From: Arthrobacter bussei
Lineage (GTDB): Bacteria > Actinomycetota > Actinomycetes > Actinomycetales > Micrococcaceae
DNA length: 64,000 nucleotides
Direction: 5' to 3'
NCBI RefSeq assembly: GCF_009377195.2
Contig: NZ_VJXX01000006.1
Span: 124,001-188,000 of the forward strand
The position numbers were made by a program, and so were the translations under genes. Positions 16,602 to 25,698 of this stretch are shown piece after piece. Position 1 is the stretch's first letter. Each line of letters begins with the position of its first letter. The notes beneath the pieces are model-generated. The model ran no database searches. It was not told where the DNA came from and saw nothing but the letters and a program-made list of their open reading frames with translations.

Positions 16602-17488
16602 TTAGGCCGGTGCGCCGTCGACCCGCCCGACGAAGTCGCGCACCAGGGCGTCGAACTCCTCCTCCCGCTCGATCTGCGGCATGTGCCCGCAGCGCTCGAA
16701 CAGGTGGAACTCCGCGTGCGGGAACACCGTGCGGGCGTGGTCGAGGTGCGAGGCCGGCAGCACGCGGTCCTCGTCGCCCCACACCACGAGCGTCGGCTTG
16801 TGCTGGGCCGCGACGGTGCGGAGCAGTTCGGTCCGCCAGCGGCGACGCACCCCGCGGAACGTGCCGAGGTGGCGGGCAACGGCGAGCAGGACGTCGTCGT
16901 GCACGGGGTTGCCGCCGACCTGCTGGGCGTGGTCGAGGCGCTCCTCCGTGACGAACCGCTTGTCGTAGAACAGGGCGCGCTCGGTGCGGTAGGCGGCCTT
17001 CCGGGACTTGTCCTTCATGAGCCGCCGGCCGAGGGGCGGATGGCGAGCAGGCGCAGCGCGATGGTCACCTCCTTCCCGAAACCGGCGCTGTTCACCAGGA
17101 CCAGGCTGCGGACCCGTGCCGGTTCCAGGGCGCTGATCTTCAGGGCCACGGCGCCGCCCAGAGAATTGCCCACCACGTGCAGCGGCCGGTGCTCGCCGAG
17201 GGCGTCGAGCCCGGCGATGACGAAGCGGGCCATCGATTCCATCGAGTAGCGACCCTCGGTCCGCTCGGACAGGCCGAACCCCGGGAGGTCCAGGCTGATC
17301 ACGCGGTGATCGGGGGCAAGCCGTCCGTACAGCCCCTCCCAGTCCTCGAGGCTCCGGCCGATCCCGTGGATCAGCAGCACGGGCGTCCGGGTGCGGTCGC
17401 CGTCGTCCCGGTAGCGCACCCGCACGCCGTCGACCACCAGCATGCCGTCGTCGTGCGTGGCGGACCGCTCCACGCGAGCCCCGCTCAC
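16602..17488 (-). pseudogene. Alpha/beta hydrolase split by a -1 frameshift (LipR position of a mymA-like operon)
   Basis: The reading frame from GTG 17488 gives the hydrolase N-terminal half (VLLIHGIGRSLEDWEG, nucleophile elbow VVGNSLGGAVAL) and hits TGA at 17015. The C-terminal half continues in another frame (RRLMKDKSRKAAYRTERAL, then LVVWGDEDRVLPASHLDHAR and ERCGHMPQIER). The frames join if one base is restored in the 4-base run at 17033-17036, giving RPLGRRLMKD. The second frame also has an ATG that overlaps the TGA as ATGA, so two separate chains could be made. GTG 17488 overlaps the SDR stop. The cause may be real decay or a sequencing error. Confidence 0.85.
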
Positions 17489-18336
17489 CGGCGGATCTTC
17501 CGGGCCATCCGGGCGAGCTTCGTGGCGCGGCGTTCCAGGGTGCCGAAGGACATCGGTGCCACACGGGCGACGACGTCGGGGATCTTCGCGCTGAGGCCGA
17601 TCAGCAGGCGGGGTTTCCGTGTCTTCACGGCCTCGAGCATGAGCTCCGCGGCCTTGTCGGCGGGGAAGATGAGGAGCTTGTTGAATTCGTCCTTCGCCTT
17701 CTTCACGTCGACGTCGCTGAGGTTCCCGCCGATCCGCGCGTTCAGTGCGATGCCGGTCCGGATGCCGCCCGGGTGCACTGAGGTGATGCCGATGCCGCGG
17801 GGCAGCAGTTCGTTGCGGAGGGCCTCGCTGAAGCCACGGAGGGCGAACTTGCTGGAGGAGTAGGCCGTCTGGCCCGCGGGCCCCACCAAGCCGAACAGGC
17901 TGGAGACGTTGACGATGTGTCCGCCGGGCGTGATCCGCGGCAGCAGGTGGTGCGTGAGCAGGACGGGCGCATGGAAGTTGATGGCCAGCACCCAGTCGAA
18001 GTCGTCCATGCTGATCTGGTCGAAGCGCCCGGCCAGGGCCACGCCGGCGTTGTTGATCAGCAGGTCGATGCGCTCGGTCCCGGCGAGGAGATCCGCGGCC
18101 ACCCGTTCGACGGCGTCACGCTCGGAGAGATCGGCCACGAACGTCCGCACGCTGCTGCCCGGGAAGGTGGAGCGGATGGACGAGGCGACGCCGTCGAGCT
18201 TCGCCGCGTCCCGGTCGACGAGCAGCAGGGCGCTGCCGCGCTCGGCGAGACCGCGGGCGAGGTGCTCGCCCATGCCTCCCGCTGCTCCGGTGACGACGGC
18301 GGTGGCGCCGGTGAACTGGAAGGGCTGGATGCTCAC
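17485..18336 (-). CDS. Short-chain dehydrogenase/reductase in the mymA-like operon
   Basis: 283 residues. The Rossmann glycine motif reads VVTGAAGGMGEHLARGL, followed by LLINNAG. The catalytic Ser is in VNVSSLFGLVG and the Tyr/Lys pair in TAYSSSKFAL. The C-terminal extension (RLLIGLSAKIPDVVARVAP) is typical of SDRs next to flavin monooxygenases such as SadH. The GTG start at 18336 overlaps the monooxygenase stop as GTGA, with AGGAG upstream; the stop overlaps the hydrolase start. It probably oxidises or reduces an alcohol/ketone in the same pathway. Confidence 0.92.
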   Translation of the reverse strand: MSIQPFQFTGATAVVTGAAGGMGEHLARGLAERGSALLLVDRDAAKLDGVASSIRSTFPGSSVRTFVADLSERDAVERVAADLLAGTERIDLLINNAGVALAGRFDQISMDDFDWVLAINFHAPVLLTHHLLPRITPGGHIVNVSSLFGLVGPAGQTAYSSSKFALRGFSEALRNELLPRGIGITSVHPGGIRTGIALNARIGGNLSDVDVKKAKDEFNKLLIFPADKAAELMLEAVKTRKPRLLIGLSAKIPDVVARVAPMSFGTLERRATKLARMARKIRR

Positions 18337-19847
18337 GCGTGGATCTCCTGGAGGTCGGGGGCGGGGGTGCCGCTGGGAGGTACGGGGGTGTCGAACACCA
18401 TGTTCTTCGAGAGGCTGCCGCGCAGGGCCGTCGGGGCGTCGAGCAGATAGTTCTGCCGCATGATCCACGGCTGGCGGTCGCCCTGCTTCGGGAAGGCGGA
18501 CACCGCGCGCTGCACGTAGCCCGAGGTCAGGTCGAGGATGGGCCGGGCGGTCATCGCGCCGTCGACCGCCGGGGCGCCGTAGCGGTGGCCGTGGCGGTCC
18601 ATGTACCGGACGAGGCGGCAGACGTAGCGTGAGCTGAGGTCGGCGCGCAGCGTCCAGGACGCGTTGGTGTAGCCGACGCAGAGCGCCAGGTTCGGGACGC
18701 CACTGACCATGAGCCCCCGGTACACCCAGGAGTCGCCGAGGTCCACCGGGCGGCCGTCGACCGTGAAGGTCGCACCGCCGAGGGGCAGCATCGAGAGACC
18801 GGTGGCCGTGACGACGACGTCCGCCTCGAGCTCCCGCCCCGAGGCGAGGCGGATGCCTGTCGGGGTGAAAATGTCGATGGTGTCGGTGACCACGGATGCC
18901 GACCCGGATTTCAGGGCCTTGAAGAGGTCGGCACTCGGCGCCACGCAGAGGCGCTGGTCCCACGGGTTGTAGGCGGGGGTGAAGTTCTCGCGGACCGAGG
19001 CCTCGTCACCGAGGATCCGCTCTGTCTGGGTACGGATGAGCTTCTTGGCGAGCTCGGGCCGGCGGCGGCAAAGCTGGTAGAAGGCCTGCGTGAACAGCAC
19101 GTTCTTGGCCCGGGCCAGGTGGTGCGCGGGGCCGGCGGGGAGGCGGCGGCGGACGGCGTCGGAGAACTTGTCCCGGCTGGGCACGGCGGTGACGTAGGTG
19201 GGGGAGCGCTGCAGCATGGTCACGTGGTGGGCCTCCTTCGCCATGGAGGGGACGAGGGTGACGGCGGTGGCGCCGCTGCCGATCACCACGACCCTCTTCC
19301 CCGCGTAGTCCAGGTCCTCGGGCCAGAACTGCGGGCGGACGATCTCCCCGGCGAAGGAGTCGAGGCCGGGGAAGGAGGGCTCGTAGCCGCGGTCGTAGTT
19401 GTAGTAGCCGCTGCAGAGGTAGAGGAAGCCGCAGGTGAGCTGCCGGCGTTCCGTGCCGCCGTCGTCGTCCGTGACGTCGAGGTCGAGGGTCCAGCGCGCG
19501 TCCTCCGAGGACCAGGCGGCGCCGACCAGCTTCGTGCGGAAGCGGATGCGCTCGCGGATGCGCGGATCCTCCGCGGTCTCGCGGATGTAGGAGAGGATCG
19601 AGGAGCCGTCGGCGATCGCCTTGGCCTCGGTCCACGGGCGGAAGGGGTAGCCGAGGGTGAACATATCGCTGTCGGAGCGGACGCCCGGGTAGCGGAAGAG
19701 GTCCCAGGTGCCGCCGATTGCGCCCCGGGCCTCGAGGACGGCGAAACTCTTGCCGGTCAGGCCGGTGGACACGCGGTAGGCGGCGCCGATGCCGGAGAGC
19801 CCGGCGCCCACGATGACGACGTCGAGGTGCTCGAGTGCTGTTTCCAT
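18333..19847 (-). CDS. FAD-dependent monooxygenase, Baeyer-Villiger type (MymA/EthA-like)
   Basis: 504 residues. The FAD motif is VVIVGAGLSGIGAAYR (about residues 9-24), then EARGAIGGTWDLFRYPGVRS, the region conserved in class B monooxygenases. The NADPH motif is VVVIGSGATAV. Actinobacterial members include MymA and EthA of Mycobacterium, which oxidise ketones or sulfur compounds. It is first in a three-gene operon with SDR and hydrolase and lies divergent from a VirS-like regulator. The substrate is unknown. Confidence 0.92.
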   Translation of the reverse strand: METALEHLDVVIVGAGLSGIGAAYRVSTGLTGKSFAVLEARGAIGGTWDLFRYPGVRSDSDMFTLGYPFRPWTEAKAIADGSSILSYIRETAEDPRIRERIRFRTKLVGAAWSSEDARWTLDLDVTDDDGGTERRQLTCGFLYLCSGYYNYDRGYEPSFPGLDSFAGEIVRPQFWPEDLDYAGKRVVVIGSGATAVTLVPSMAKEAHHVTMLQRSPTYVTAVPSRDKFSDAVRRRLPAGPAHHLARAKNVLFTQAFYQLCRRRPELAKKLIRTQTERILGDEASVRENFTPAYNPWDQRLCVAPSADLFKALKSGSASVVTDTIDIFTPTGIRLASGRELEADVVVTATGLSMLPLGGATFTVDGRPVDLGDSWVYRGLMVSGVPNLALCVGYTNASWTLRADLSSRYVCRLVRYMDRHGHRYGAPAVDGAMTARPILDLTSGYVQRAVSAFPKQGDRQPWIMRQNYLLDAPTALRGSLSKNMVFDTPVPPSGTPAPDLQEIHA

Positions 19848-19916
19848 ACCTTCATCATTCCGTCTTGCACTGCGGACCGCTTGACTTCGTGCGACAGCTA
19901 TTTACCCTTGGACGAC

Positions 19917-21002
19917 ATGAGCTCTGTCATCCGCTCGGCCGGCATGCGCGGCTTCCGCGACGTCGTCGAACAGTTCGGCGGTGATGCCGAAGCGCTCGCG
20001 GCGCAGTTCGGGGTGCCGCTGGACGCGCTCGACGGCGACGACGTGCTCGTGTCCGACGTCGCGATGGCCCGCCTGCTGGAGGGGGCGGCCCGCGCGCTGC
20101 CCTGTCCGGATCTCGGCCTGCGCATCTCCGCGTACCAGGACATCGGGATCCTCGGCCCGCTCGCCGTCGCGGTCCAGAACTCGCCGACCGTGGGGGCGGC
20201 GCTCGAGTGCGCGTCGCAGTTCCTGTTCCTCCACAGCCCCGTGCTGCGCTTCACCCTCGTGGCGGATCCGGAGGGGCGGCCGGGCGATGTGGGCCTCTGC
20301 TACGGATCCTCTGAGGGCACGCCGCCGCGTCAGGCCACGGATGCGATCCTCGCCTTCTCGCACCGCATGATCCGTTTCCTCCTCGACGGCCCGTACGGAC
20401 TGCATTCGGTGCACCTCTCGCACCTGCCCAGGGCTCCCGCCTCCCGCTATACGGAGTTCTTCGGCGCCGAAGTGCGCTTCGGCCAGGCCGCCTCGCTCCT
20501 GCGGGTACCGCGGAGCCTGCTCGACCGCCCGCTCGCCGGTGTCGACGACACCCTGCGGGAGATCGCCCTCGACTACCTCCACAGCCACTTCCCCGAACCG
20601 GGCCGCGTAGTCGCACCGCAGGTCAGGAACGCCATCGACCGCATGCTCGGCAGCTCCCCGCCGCGCATCGACTCCGCCGCCCGGCTCCTCGGCATGCACG
20701 CCCGGACCCTGCAGCGTCGGCTGGCTGGCGAGGGCACCAGCTTCGAGTCCCTGCTCGACGACGCCCGCCGCGACGCGGCGCTGCGGCTCCTCACCCGCAC
20801 GGACCTGCCGCTGCAGCAGGTCGCGGGGCTCGTGGGGCTGTCGGAGCAGTCGGCGCTGACGCGGTGCGTCCGGCGGTGGTGCGGCACGACGCCGAGTGGC
20901 GTGCGGGCGGGCAGCGCGGGAGTCCCGGAGGCCCCCACCTACACTGACAGGCAAGGATTCACGGCGGGAAGGGGGAGCGGTGGCAGGGATCACGAGCGCT
21001 GA
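19917..21002 (+). CDS. AraC-family regulator, VirS-like
   Basis: 361 residues. The N-terminal half is an arabinose-binding-like domain with GILGPLAVAVQNSPT, FLFLHSPVLRFTL and the later YTEFFGAEVRFGQ. The C-terminal AraC helix-turn-helix pair reads GMHARTLQRRLAGEGTSFES and GLVGLSEQSALTRCVRRWCG. This layout and wording closely match VirS of Mycobacterium tuberculosis as I recall it. Like virS and mymA, it is divergent from the monooxygenase operon, only 69 bases away, so it probably activates that operon. The last 23 bases overlap the next gene. Confidence 0.9.
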   Translation: MSSVIRSAGMRGFRDVVEQFGGDAEALAAQFGVPLDALDGDDVLVSDVAMARLLEGAARALPCPDLGLRISAYQDIGILGPLAVAVQNSPTVGAALECASQFLFLHSPVLRFTLVADPEGRPGDVGLCYGSSEGTPPRQATDAILAFSHRMIRFLLDGPYGLHSVHLSHLPRAPASRYTEFFGAEVRFGQAASLLRVPRSLLDRPLAGVDDTLREIALDYLHSHFPEPGRVVAPQVRNAIDRMLGSSPPRIDSAARLLGMHARTLQRRLAGEGTSFESLLDDARRDAALRLLTRTDLPLQQVAGLVGLSEQSALTRCVRRWCGTTPSGVRAGSAGVPEAPTYTDRQGFTAGRGSGGRDHER

Positions 21003-21960
21003 CGTGGCCCGCGAGAGCGGTGTCTCCCGCACCACGGTCAGCTATGTCCTGACAGGGCGCGACGGCGTCAACATCTCCGAGGAGACCCGCCGCCGGGTCC
21101 GGGAGACGGCCACCCGGTTGGGGTACGCGCCGTCGGCCGCGGCCCGGGCGCTGCGCACCGGGCGGAGCGACCTGGTGCTCTGCATCCTGCCGGACTGGCC
21201 CGTGGGACCCGTCATCGAGACCCTGCTCGACGAACTGGCGGACGAGCTCTCCGGCCGCGGCCTCTCCGTGCTCGTGCACCACGGCCGCGGCGCCCGGCCA
21301 CTCTCGGACCTCTGGCGGGCCGTGACCCCGCGGGCCGTGATCGGCTTCGCGCCCTTCGCGGAGGACGATCTGCTGGCCATGCGTCAGGCCGGCATCCAGG
21401 TGCTCGGGACGCTCGGCGAGGACCGCCAGCCCGATCCCGATCTGCCGTCCGAGAGCCAGCTGCGGATCGGTGCCCTGCAGGCGGAGTGCCTGACGGTCCG
21501 CGCGACCCGGCTCGGGTACGCCTGGCCGGCCGACGCACGTCTCGCGGTCTTCGCCCGTGACCGCCTCCGCGGGGTCCAGCGGATCTGCGCCGAGCTCGAT
21601 CGTCCCGAGCCCGTCGTCCTTCCCGTCGGACTCGACGTCGAGTCCGCGGCCGAGGCCGTCCGGGCCTGGCGAGGGCTCGGCATCACCGGCATCGCGGCCT
21701 ACAACGACGACGTCGCCCTCGCGGTCCTCGCCGGGATGCGGGCCGAGGGCCTGTCCTGTCCTGACGACTGCGCGGTGGTGGGCGTCGACGACGTCCCGGC
21801 CGCACGGCTCGCTGCGCCTGCGCTGACGACGGTCTCGCAGTCCATCGAGGTGCAGGCGCGGTATCTGGCCGCCCTCGTACTGGCCGACCTCGACGGTGCG
21901 GCGGAGAAGCCGGGCCATCCGGGCCACGGGCTGCATCTGGTGGAGCGGGACTCGGCCTGA
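20980..21960 (+). CDS. LacI-family transcriptional regulator (orphan)
   Basis: 326 residues. The helix-turn-helix reads ITSADVARESGVSRTTVSYV, with the hinge YAPSAAARALRTGRSD, then a periplasmic-binding-like domain ending VGVDDVPAARLAAPALTTV. GTG 20980 has GGAAGGGGGAG upstream and lies inside the end of the AraC-type gene in another frame. The effector domain is slightly short. No sugar transporter or glycosidase adjoins it; the nearest candidate target is the convergent secreted beta-helix protein. I found no clear operator. Confidence 0.88.
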   Translation: MAGITSADVARESGVSRTTVSYVLTGRDGVNISEETRRRVRETATRLGYAPSAAARALRTGRSDLVLCILPDWPVGPVIETLLDELADELSGRGLSVLVHHGRGARPLSDLWRAVTPRAVIGFAPFAEDDLLAMRQAGIQVLGTLGEDRQPDPDLPSESQLRIGALQAECLTVRATRLGYAWPADARLAVFARDRLRGVQRICAELDRPEPVVLPVGLDVESAAEAVRAWRGLGITGIAAYNDDVALAVLAGMRAEGLSCPDDCAVVGVDDVPAARLAAPALTTVSQSIEVQARYLAALVLADLDGAAEKPGHPGHGLHLVERDSA

Positions 21961-22055
21961 CGCTCGCCGTCAGGGGCAGCGGTGCCACCCACCTCGGCAA
22001 GCCGACCCGGGTGCACCACCACGGCAGTGCTTCGAGTCCCCGCACCGTCAGGCAC

Positions 22056-22092
22056 GCACGAAGGGCCGGAGCAATGCTCCGGCCCTTCGTGC
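22056..22092. terminator. Strong bidirectional terminator
   Basis: A 17-bp perfect stem (GCACGAAGGGCCGGAGC and its complement) with a 3-base loop sits between the convergent LacI-type and beta-helix genes. The two strands can serve one gene each. Confidence 0.85.
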
Positions 22093-22125
22093 ATGCACGC
22101 GGCCTGTGACCACAGGAACGCCGGT

Positions 22126-24033
22126 TTACGGGTAGCGCTCCACGTAGCTCGGGGTGCCCGTGTTCGCGTTGCTCACGGGTGCCCCGGTGTCGTTGACCAC
22201 GTGGTCGATCGTGCCGGCGCCGAGGTTGACGGTCAGCACGTGGTTGAGGACGACGCCGGATGTGTCCGGCACCTCGAACCCACGGGTGGCGCGGATGGTC
22301 GGGTCCACGTTGGTGAAGATGTACGAGCCGCCACCCCACAGGGTGTGCTGCTTCACCCCGTCAGCCACCTTGTAGCCCGCCCAGCCGAGGACGCCGTCGT
22401 GCTGCCAGGCCGCCTGGTTGGGCGGGTCGTAGGGCAGCTCGTTCTGGTAGAGCACGGTGCGGCCGCGCTCGCCGTTCCAGATGGTGTTGTACTCCTGGTA
22501 GTGCTCCACGAACAGGCCGGTGGCCGTGACGTCGTCGCCGTTGATGATCACGCCGTTGCGGCCCGTGCTGACGTCCCAGCCGAACGCTCCCTCGTTGCCG
22601 TGGTCCGCGCGCCACACCCAGATGTGGTCGATCAGCACGTTGTCGCTGTTCACCTCGAGGCTGGTGTCGGCCTTGCCCACGTGCGGGCCGCCGATGCGGA
22701 AGTAGACGTCGCTGAGCGTCGTCGGGTTCGCCGGATCATTCTTCTTCGCCCCGTTGTTGCCGTTCTTCGTCCCGATCTGCAAGAGGACGGGGGAGTTGAC
22801 GGTGCCGCCGTCGATCGTGACACCGGCGATCACCACGCCCGGCACATCGGCGACGCGCAGGGGCACGGCGCCGTTCACGGCGGTCAGGGTCGCGTGGCCG
22901 AGGCCGAGCACCACGGTGTCGGCTCGCTTCACCCGGATGGTGTCGGCGATGTCGTAGACGCCCGGCGTCAGGAGGAGATGCTTGCCGCGGGCCAGGGCGT
23001 TGTTGAAGGCCTGCACGGAGTCGCCCGGGCGGGCGACGAAGAACTCGGAGAGCGGGACGGTGCGGCCCGGCGTCACGCCGTCACCCCACGAGATGCCGCG
23101 GGAGTTCGTCTCGGCCGAGGGCACGCGCACACTGTAGGCGCCGCTGCTGTCCGCGAAGAGGTAGGGCTTCTCGCGGCTGACCGGGGTCTCGTCGAGGGTC
23201 GTGTACGGGGGCGTGGGGAAGCCCTCGTCGGTCGGCGCTCCCACGGTGCCCGAGAACACCTGGTTCCAGACACCGTTGGACCAGCTGTCGATCTCCGCGT
23301 TGCGCGTCAGCCACTGCTGCTGCGAGCCGTTGACGATGTCCCCGGCCTTCGAATCGGCGAGGTAGCCACCGCTCGCGAACTGCGGACCGGCCGTGCAGTA
23401 GTCCATGAGGGACAGCGTGCCGCCCGTGACGTTCACGCGGCGCAGGGAGACGGCCTGCGAGACCGCCCAGAAGTTCGCGGTCGCCCGGCAGCCGTCCTGG
23501 CCCGCCCCGTTGACCTGCAGTGTCAGGTTGGAGAGCGTGCGCCAGAAGTTGTTCAGCGCGATGCAGTTGCTCGTGCCGTTGTCCTCGAGGCAGCGGTTGT
23601 AGACCTCGATCTTGCCGTTGATGGTCACGTCCGACGGTGACGCGCCGAGCCCCGCGACCTCCGTGTAGTAGCCGACCTCGAACTGGAGCGGCTCCGCGTC
23701 GGTGCCGTAGGTGCCGGGCAGGAACAGGAGCGCTTCGCGTCCGGTGCCCATCTCGTCGTCGATCTGGCGGGCGTTGACGGCATCGACCTCGGCCTGGATC
23801 TCGCTGACGGGCATGCTCGGATCGAAGATCGTCACGTTCGGGCCGAAATCGGGTGCCGACGACGGGGGTGCCTTCTTCGCTGTCACCGGCACGCTCTGAG
23901 CCGGTACCTGTGCGGGGGTGGCGGGTGGGGCGGCGATCGCGGTGGCTCCCGTGCTGGTGGCCAGGAGCACGAATGCTCCGAGCAGTGCTGCGAGCCGGGT
24001 GCGTCCGGTCCTGGTGGGGCGGGGGATGGTCAT
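22126..24033 (-). CDS. Secreted right-handed beta-helix protein (GH55/pectate-lyase-like fold)
   Basis: 635 residues with a signal peptide (LAALLGAFVLLATSTGATA, cut near AIAAPPA). Two beta-helix-like regions are suggested: an N-terminal one (LLFLPGTYGTDAEPL, VAGLGASPSDVTINGKI) and a second (LLLTPGVYDIADTIRVKRA, VVIAGVTIDGGTVNSP). This resembles GH55-type glucanase architecture, but I cannot point to catalytic residues with certainty. As I recall, close homologues are often labelled adenylyl cyclase or coagulation factor 5/8 type; nothing in the sequence supports a cyclase. The ATG at 24033 has GAGAGGA upstream. Confidence 0.78.
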   Translation of the reverse strand: MTIPRPTRTGRTRLAALLGAFVLLATSTGATAIAAPPATPAQVPAQSVPVTAKKAPPSSAPDFGPNVTIFDPSMPVSEIQAEVDAVNARQIDDEMGTGREALLFLPGTYGTDAEPLQFEVGYYTEVAGLGASPSDVTINGKIEVYNRCLEDNGTSNCIALNNFWRTLSNLTLQVNGAGQDGCRATANFWAVSQAVSLRRVNVTGGTLSLMDYCTAGPQFASGGYLADSKAGDIVNGSQQQWLTRNAEIDSWSNGVWNQVFSGTVGAPTDEGFPTPPYTTLDETPVSREKPYLFADSSGAYSVRVPSAETNSRGISWGDGVTPGRTVPLSEFFVARPGDSVQAFNNALARGKHLLLTPGVYDIADTIRVKRADTVVLGLGHATLTAVNGAVPLRVADVPGVVIAGVTIDGGTVNSPVLLQIGTKNGNNGAKKNDPANPTTLSDVYFRIGGPHVGKADTSLEVNSDNVLIDHIWVWRADHGNEGAFGWDVSTGRNGVIINGDDVTATGLFVEHYQEYNTIWNGERGRTVLYQNELPYDPPNQAAWQHDGVLGWAGYKVADGVKQHTLWGGGSYIFTNVDPTIRATRGFEVPDTSGVVLNHVLTVNLGAGTIDHVVNDTGAPVSNANTGTPSYVERYP

Positions 24034-24266
24034 GCTGAACGGTTCCTCTCCGTCGAGGTGGTCCTGCCGGGGCGGCGAAGCGAGCGTGGTGAATCGTGTC
24101 ACTACGCCGTGAGGGAATTACATCCCCGGAGCGTGGTGAAGTCAAGGAGTGCCGCGACAGCATCGCAGGAGATCAGTCGTTGAAGGGTCGCGCGGCCGGT
24201 GGTAGAGCTTGGAGGAGCGACGCCGGCACGGCCGGCACGTCGACAGCCCCGACCCGAGGAGAGACC

Positions 24267-24581
24267 ATGGCAGCGCCCGACGACGAAGAACGCAGCCTCA
24301 GCGAGTGGAGCCGGACCCTGGCACAGGCCCTGCAGGTCCTGGACCTCGAGGTCGATCACCCGAGGATCGTCGAGGTCGCCGAGCGCTCCTCGCGCCTGCT
24401 CACCCCGCACGCCGGAGCCATCAGTGCCTTCATGATCGGCTACGCGGCGGGCACCGTGACCACGGACGGTCGGGACGAGACGAGCGCCGCCGTGGAGAAG
24501 GCCGCGAAGACCGTCCTGACGGTCATCGAGAAGGACGAGGAGACGAGCGAGGAGGAAGGCTGGACCGGCTCGGCACAATGA
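24267..24581 (+). CDS. DUF6457 domain protein
   Basis: 104 residues. The core LSEWSRTLAQALQVLDLEVD and LTPHAGAISAFMIGYAAGTV matches the small helical DUF6457 domain, which in actinobacteria is often near or fused to molybdenum-cofactor genes such as mobA. Its function is not known. A molybdopterin oxidoreductase lies 3 kb away, so a link is possible but not shown. GAGGAGAG precedes the ATG. Its stop overlaps the next gene as ATGA. Confidence 0.8.
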   Translation: MAAPDDEERSLSEWSRTLAQALQVLDLEVDHPRIVEVAERSSRLLTPHAGAISAFMIGYAAGTVTTDGRDETSAAVEKAAKTVLTVIEKDEETSEEEGWTGSAQ

Positions 24582-25561
24582 CGACCGCTGAGCGGCAGGA
24601 GCAGACACCGACCCGCGCCCGGCTCGGATCCTGGCCGACGCCCCTCGAGCCTGCGCCCCGTCTGTCTGCCGCTCTCGGACTGGACCCCGACGACCTGTGG
24701 ATCAAGCACGACGACCTCAGCGGGTTGGGAGGGGGAGGCAATAAGGTCCGGAAGCTCGAGTGGACCGCCGGCACGGCCCTGGCTCGCGGGGCGGACGTCC
24801 TCGTCACGACCGGCGCGGCGCAGAGCAACCATGCGAGGCTGACCGCGGCGGCCGGGGCGAAGCTCGGCGTCGACGTGGTGCTCGTGCTCACCGGATCCCC
24901 GGAACCGCTCGGCAACATCGCCCTGGACGCCCTGCTCGGCGCGACCGTCCACTGGTGCGGTGACGTGACCGAGGACGGGCTCGCGGCTCGGGCGGAGGGT
25001 GTCGCGTCAGATTTGGCGGCCGACGGGAGATCGCCGGTCCTCATCCCGTTCGGCGGCTCCAGCAGTGTGGGGGCGATCGGGTACCGCGATGCCGGTACGG
25101 AGCTCCTCGGTCAGGACCCGTCGGTGGGCCGCGTGGTGGTGGCGGTCGGGTCGGGCGGCACGATGGCCGGTCTCGTCGTCGCCCTCGGCGCGGAGCGCGT
25201 CCTCGGAGTGGACACGGGGGCCATGGCTGACCCCGCGCCCGCCGTCGCCCGCATGGCGTCCGAGCTGTCGGGCCGGCGGCTGGACGCGCAGGATCTCCTG
25301 ATCGACCGCTCGCTGCTCGGACCGGGCTACGGCTCGGTCACCGACGAGGTCCTCGAAGCACTGCAGCTCGCTGCCCGCACCGAGGGTGTGGTCCTCGATC
25401 CCACCTACACCGCGAGGGCCATGGCGGGTCTCATCCGTGCTGCCCGAAGCGGGGAGATTCGCGCGGGATCGCGGACGGTCTTCTGGCACACCGGCGGCCT
25501 GCCCGGTCTCCTGGGACACCGCGACGCACTCGACCGGATCATGGGCACCACCACGCCCTGA
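24578..25561 (+). CDS. PLP-dependent 1-aminocyclopropane-1-carboxylate deaminase / D-cysteine desulfhydrase family
   Basis: 327 residues of the tryptophan-synthase-beta-like PLP fold. The PLP lysine is in GGGGNKVRKLEW, the substrate loop reads TTGAAQSNHARLTA, and the phosphate-binding glycines are in VAVGSGGTMAGL. ACC deaminase and D-cysteine desulfhydrase share these motifs and are not separable by eye. The products would be 2-oxobutyrate or pyruvate with ammonia, plus sulfide for the desulfhydrase. It is translationally coupled to the DUF6457 gene. Confidence 0.88.
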   Translation: MTTAERQEQTPTRARLGSWPTPLEPAPRLSAALGLDPDDLWIKHDDLSGLGGGGNKVRKLEWTAGTALARGADVLVTTGAAQSNHARLTAAAGAKLGVDVVLVLTGSPEPLGNIALDALLGATVHWCGDVTEDGLAARAEGVASDLAADGRSPVLIPFGGSSSVGAIGYRDAGTELLGQDPSVGRVVVAVGSGGTMAGLVVALGAERVLGVDTGAMADPAPAVARMASELSGRRLDAQDLLIDRSLLGPGYGSVTDEVLEALQLAARTEGVVLDPTYTARAMAGLIRAARSGEIRAGSRTVFWHTGGLPGLLGHRDALDRIMGTTTP

Positions 25562-25582
25562 GCGCAGCGCGTTTCGCTGCGC
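25562..25582. terminator. Hairpin abutting the deaminase stop codon
   Basis: GCGCAGCG pairs with CGCTGCGC around a 5-base loop, starting one base after the TGA. It may act as a terminator or a 3' end stabiliser; there is no T-run. Confidence 0.5.
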
Positions 25583-25698
25583 GACCATCGTCGAAGGCGC
25601 GCGATGGCGTGGTCCGCATCCCGTTCCGGGCGGCGCTGGCAAGCGCCGCAGGCTTTCGTCATCGAACCTCGCGACGACGGACCGTGCAACAGTGGACC

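Noticed and set aside
22126-24033. Adenylyl cyclase
   Set aside because: No cyclase domain residues are visible; the signal peptide and beta-helix pattern point to a secreted structural or carbohydrate-active protein.
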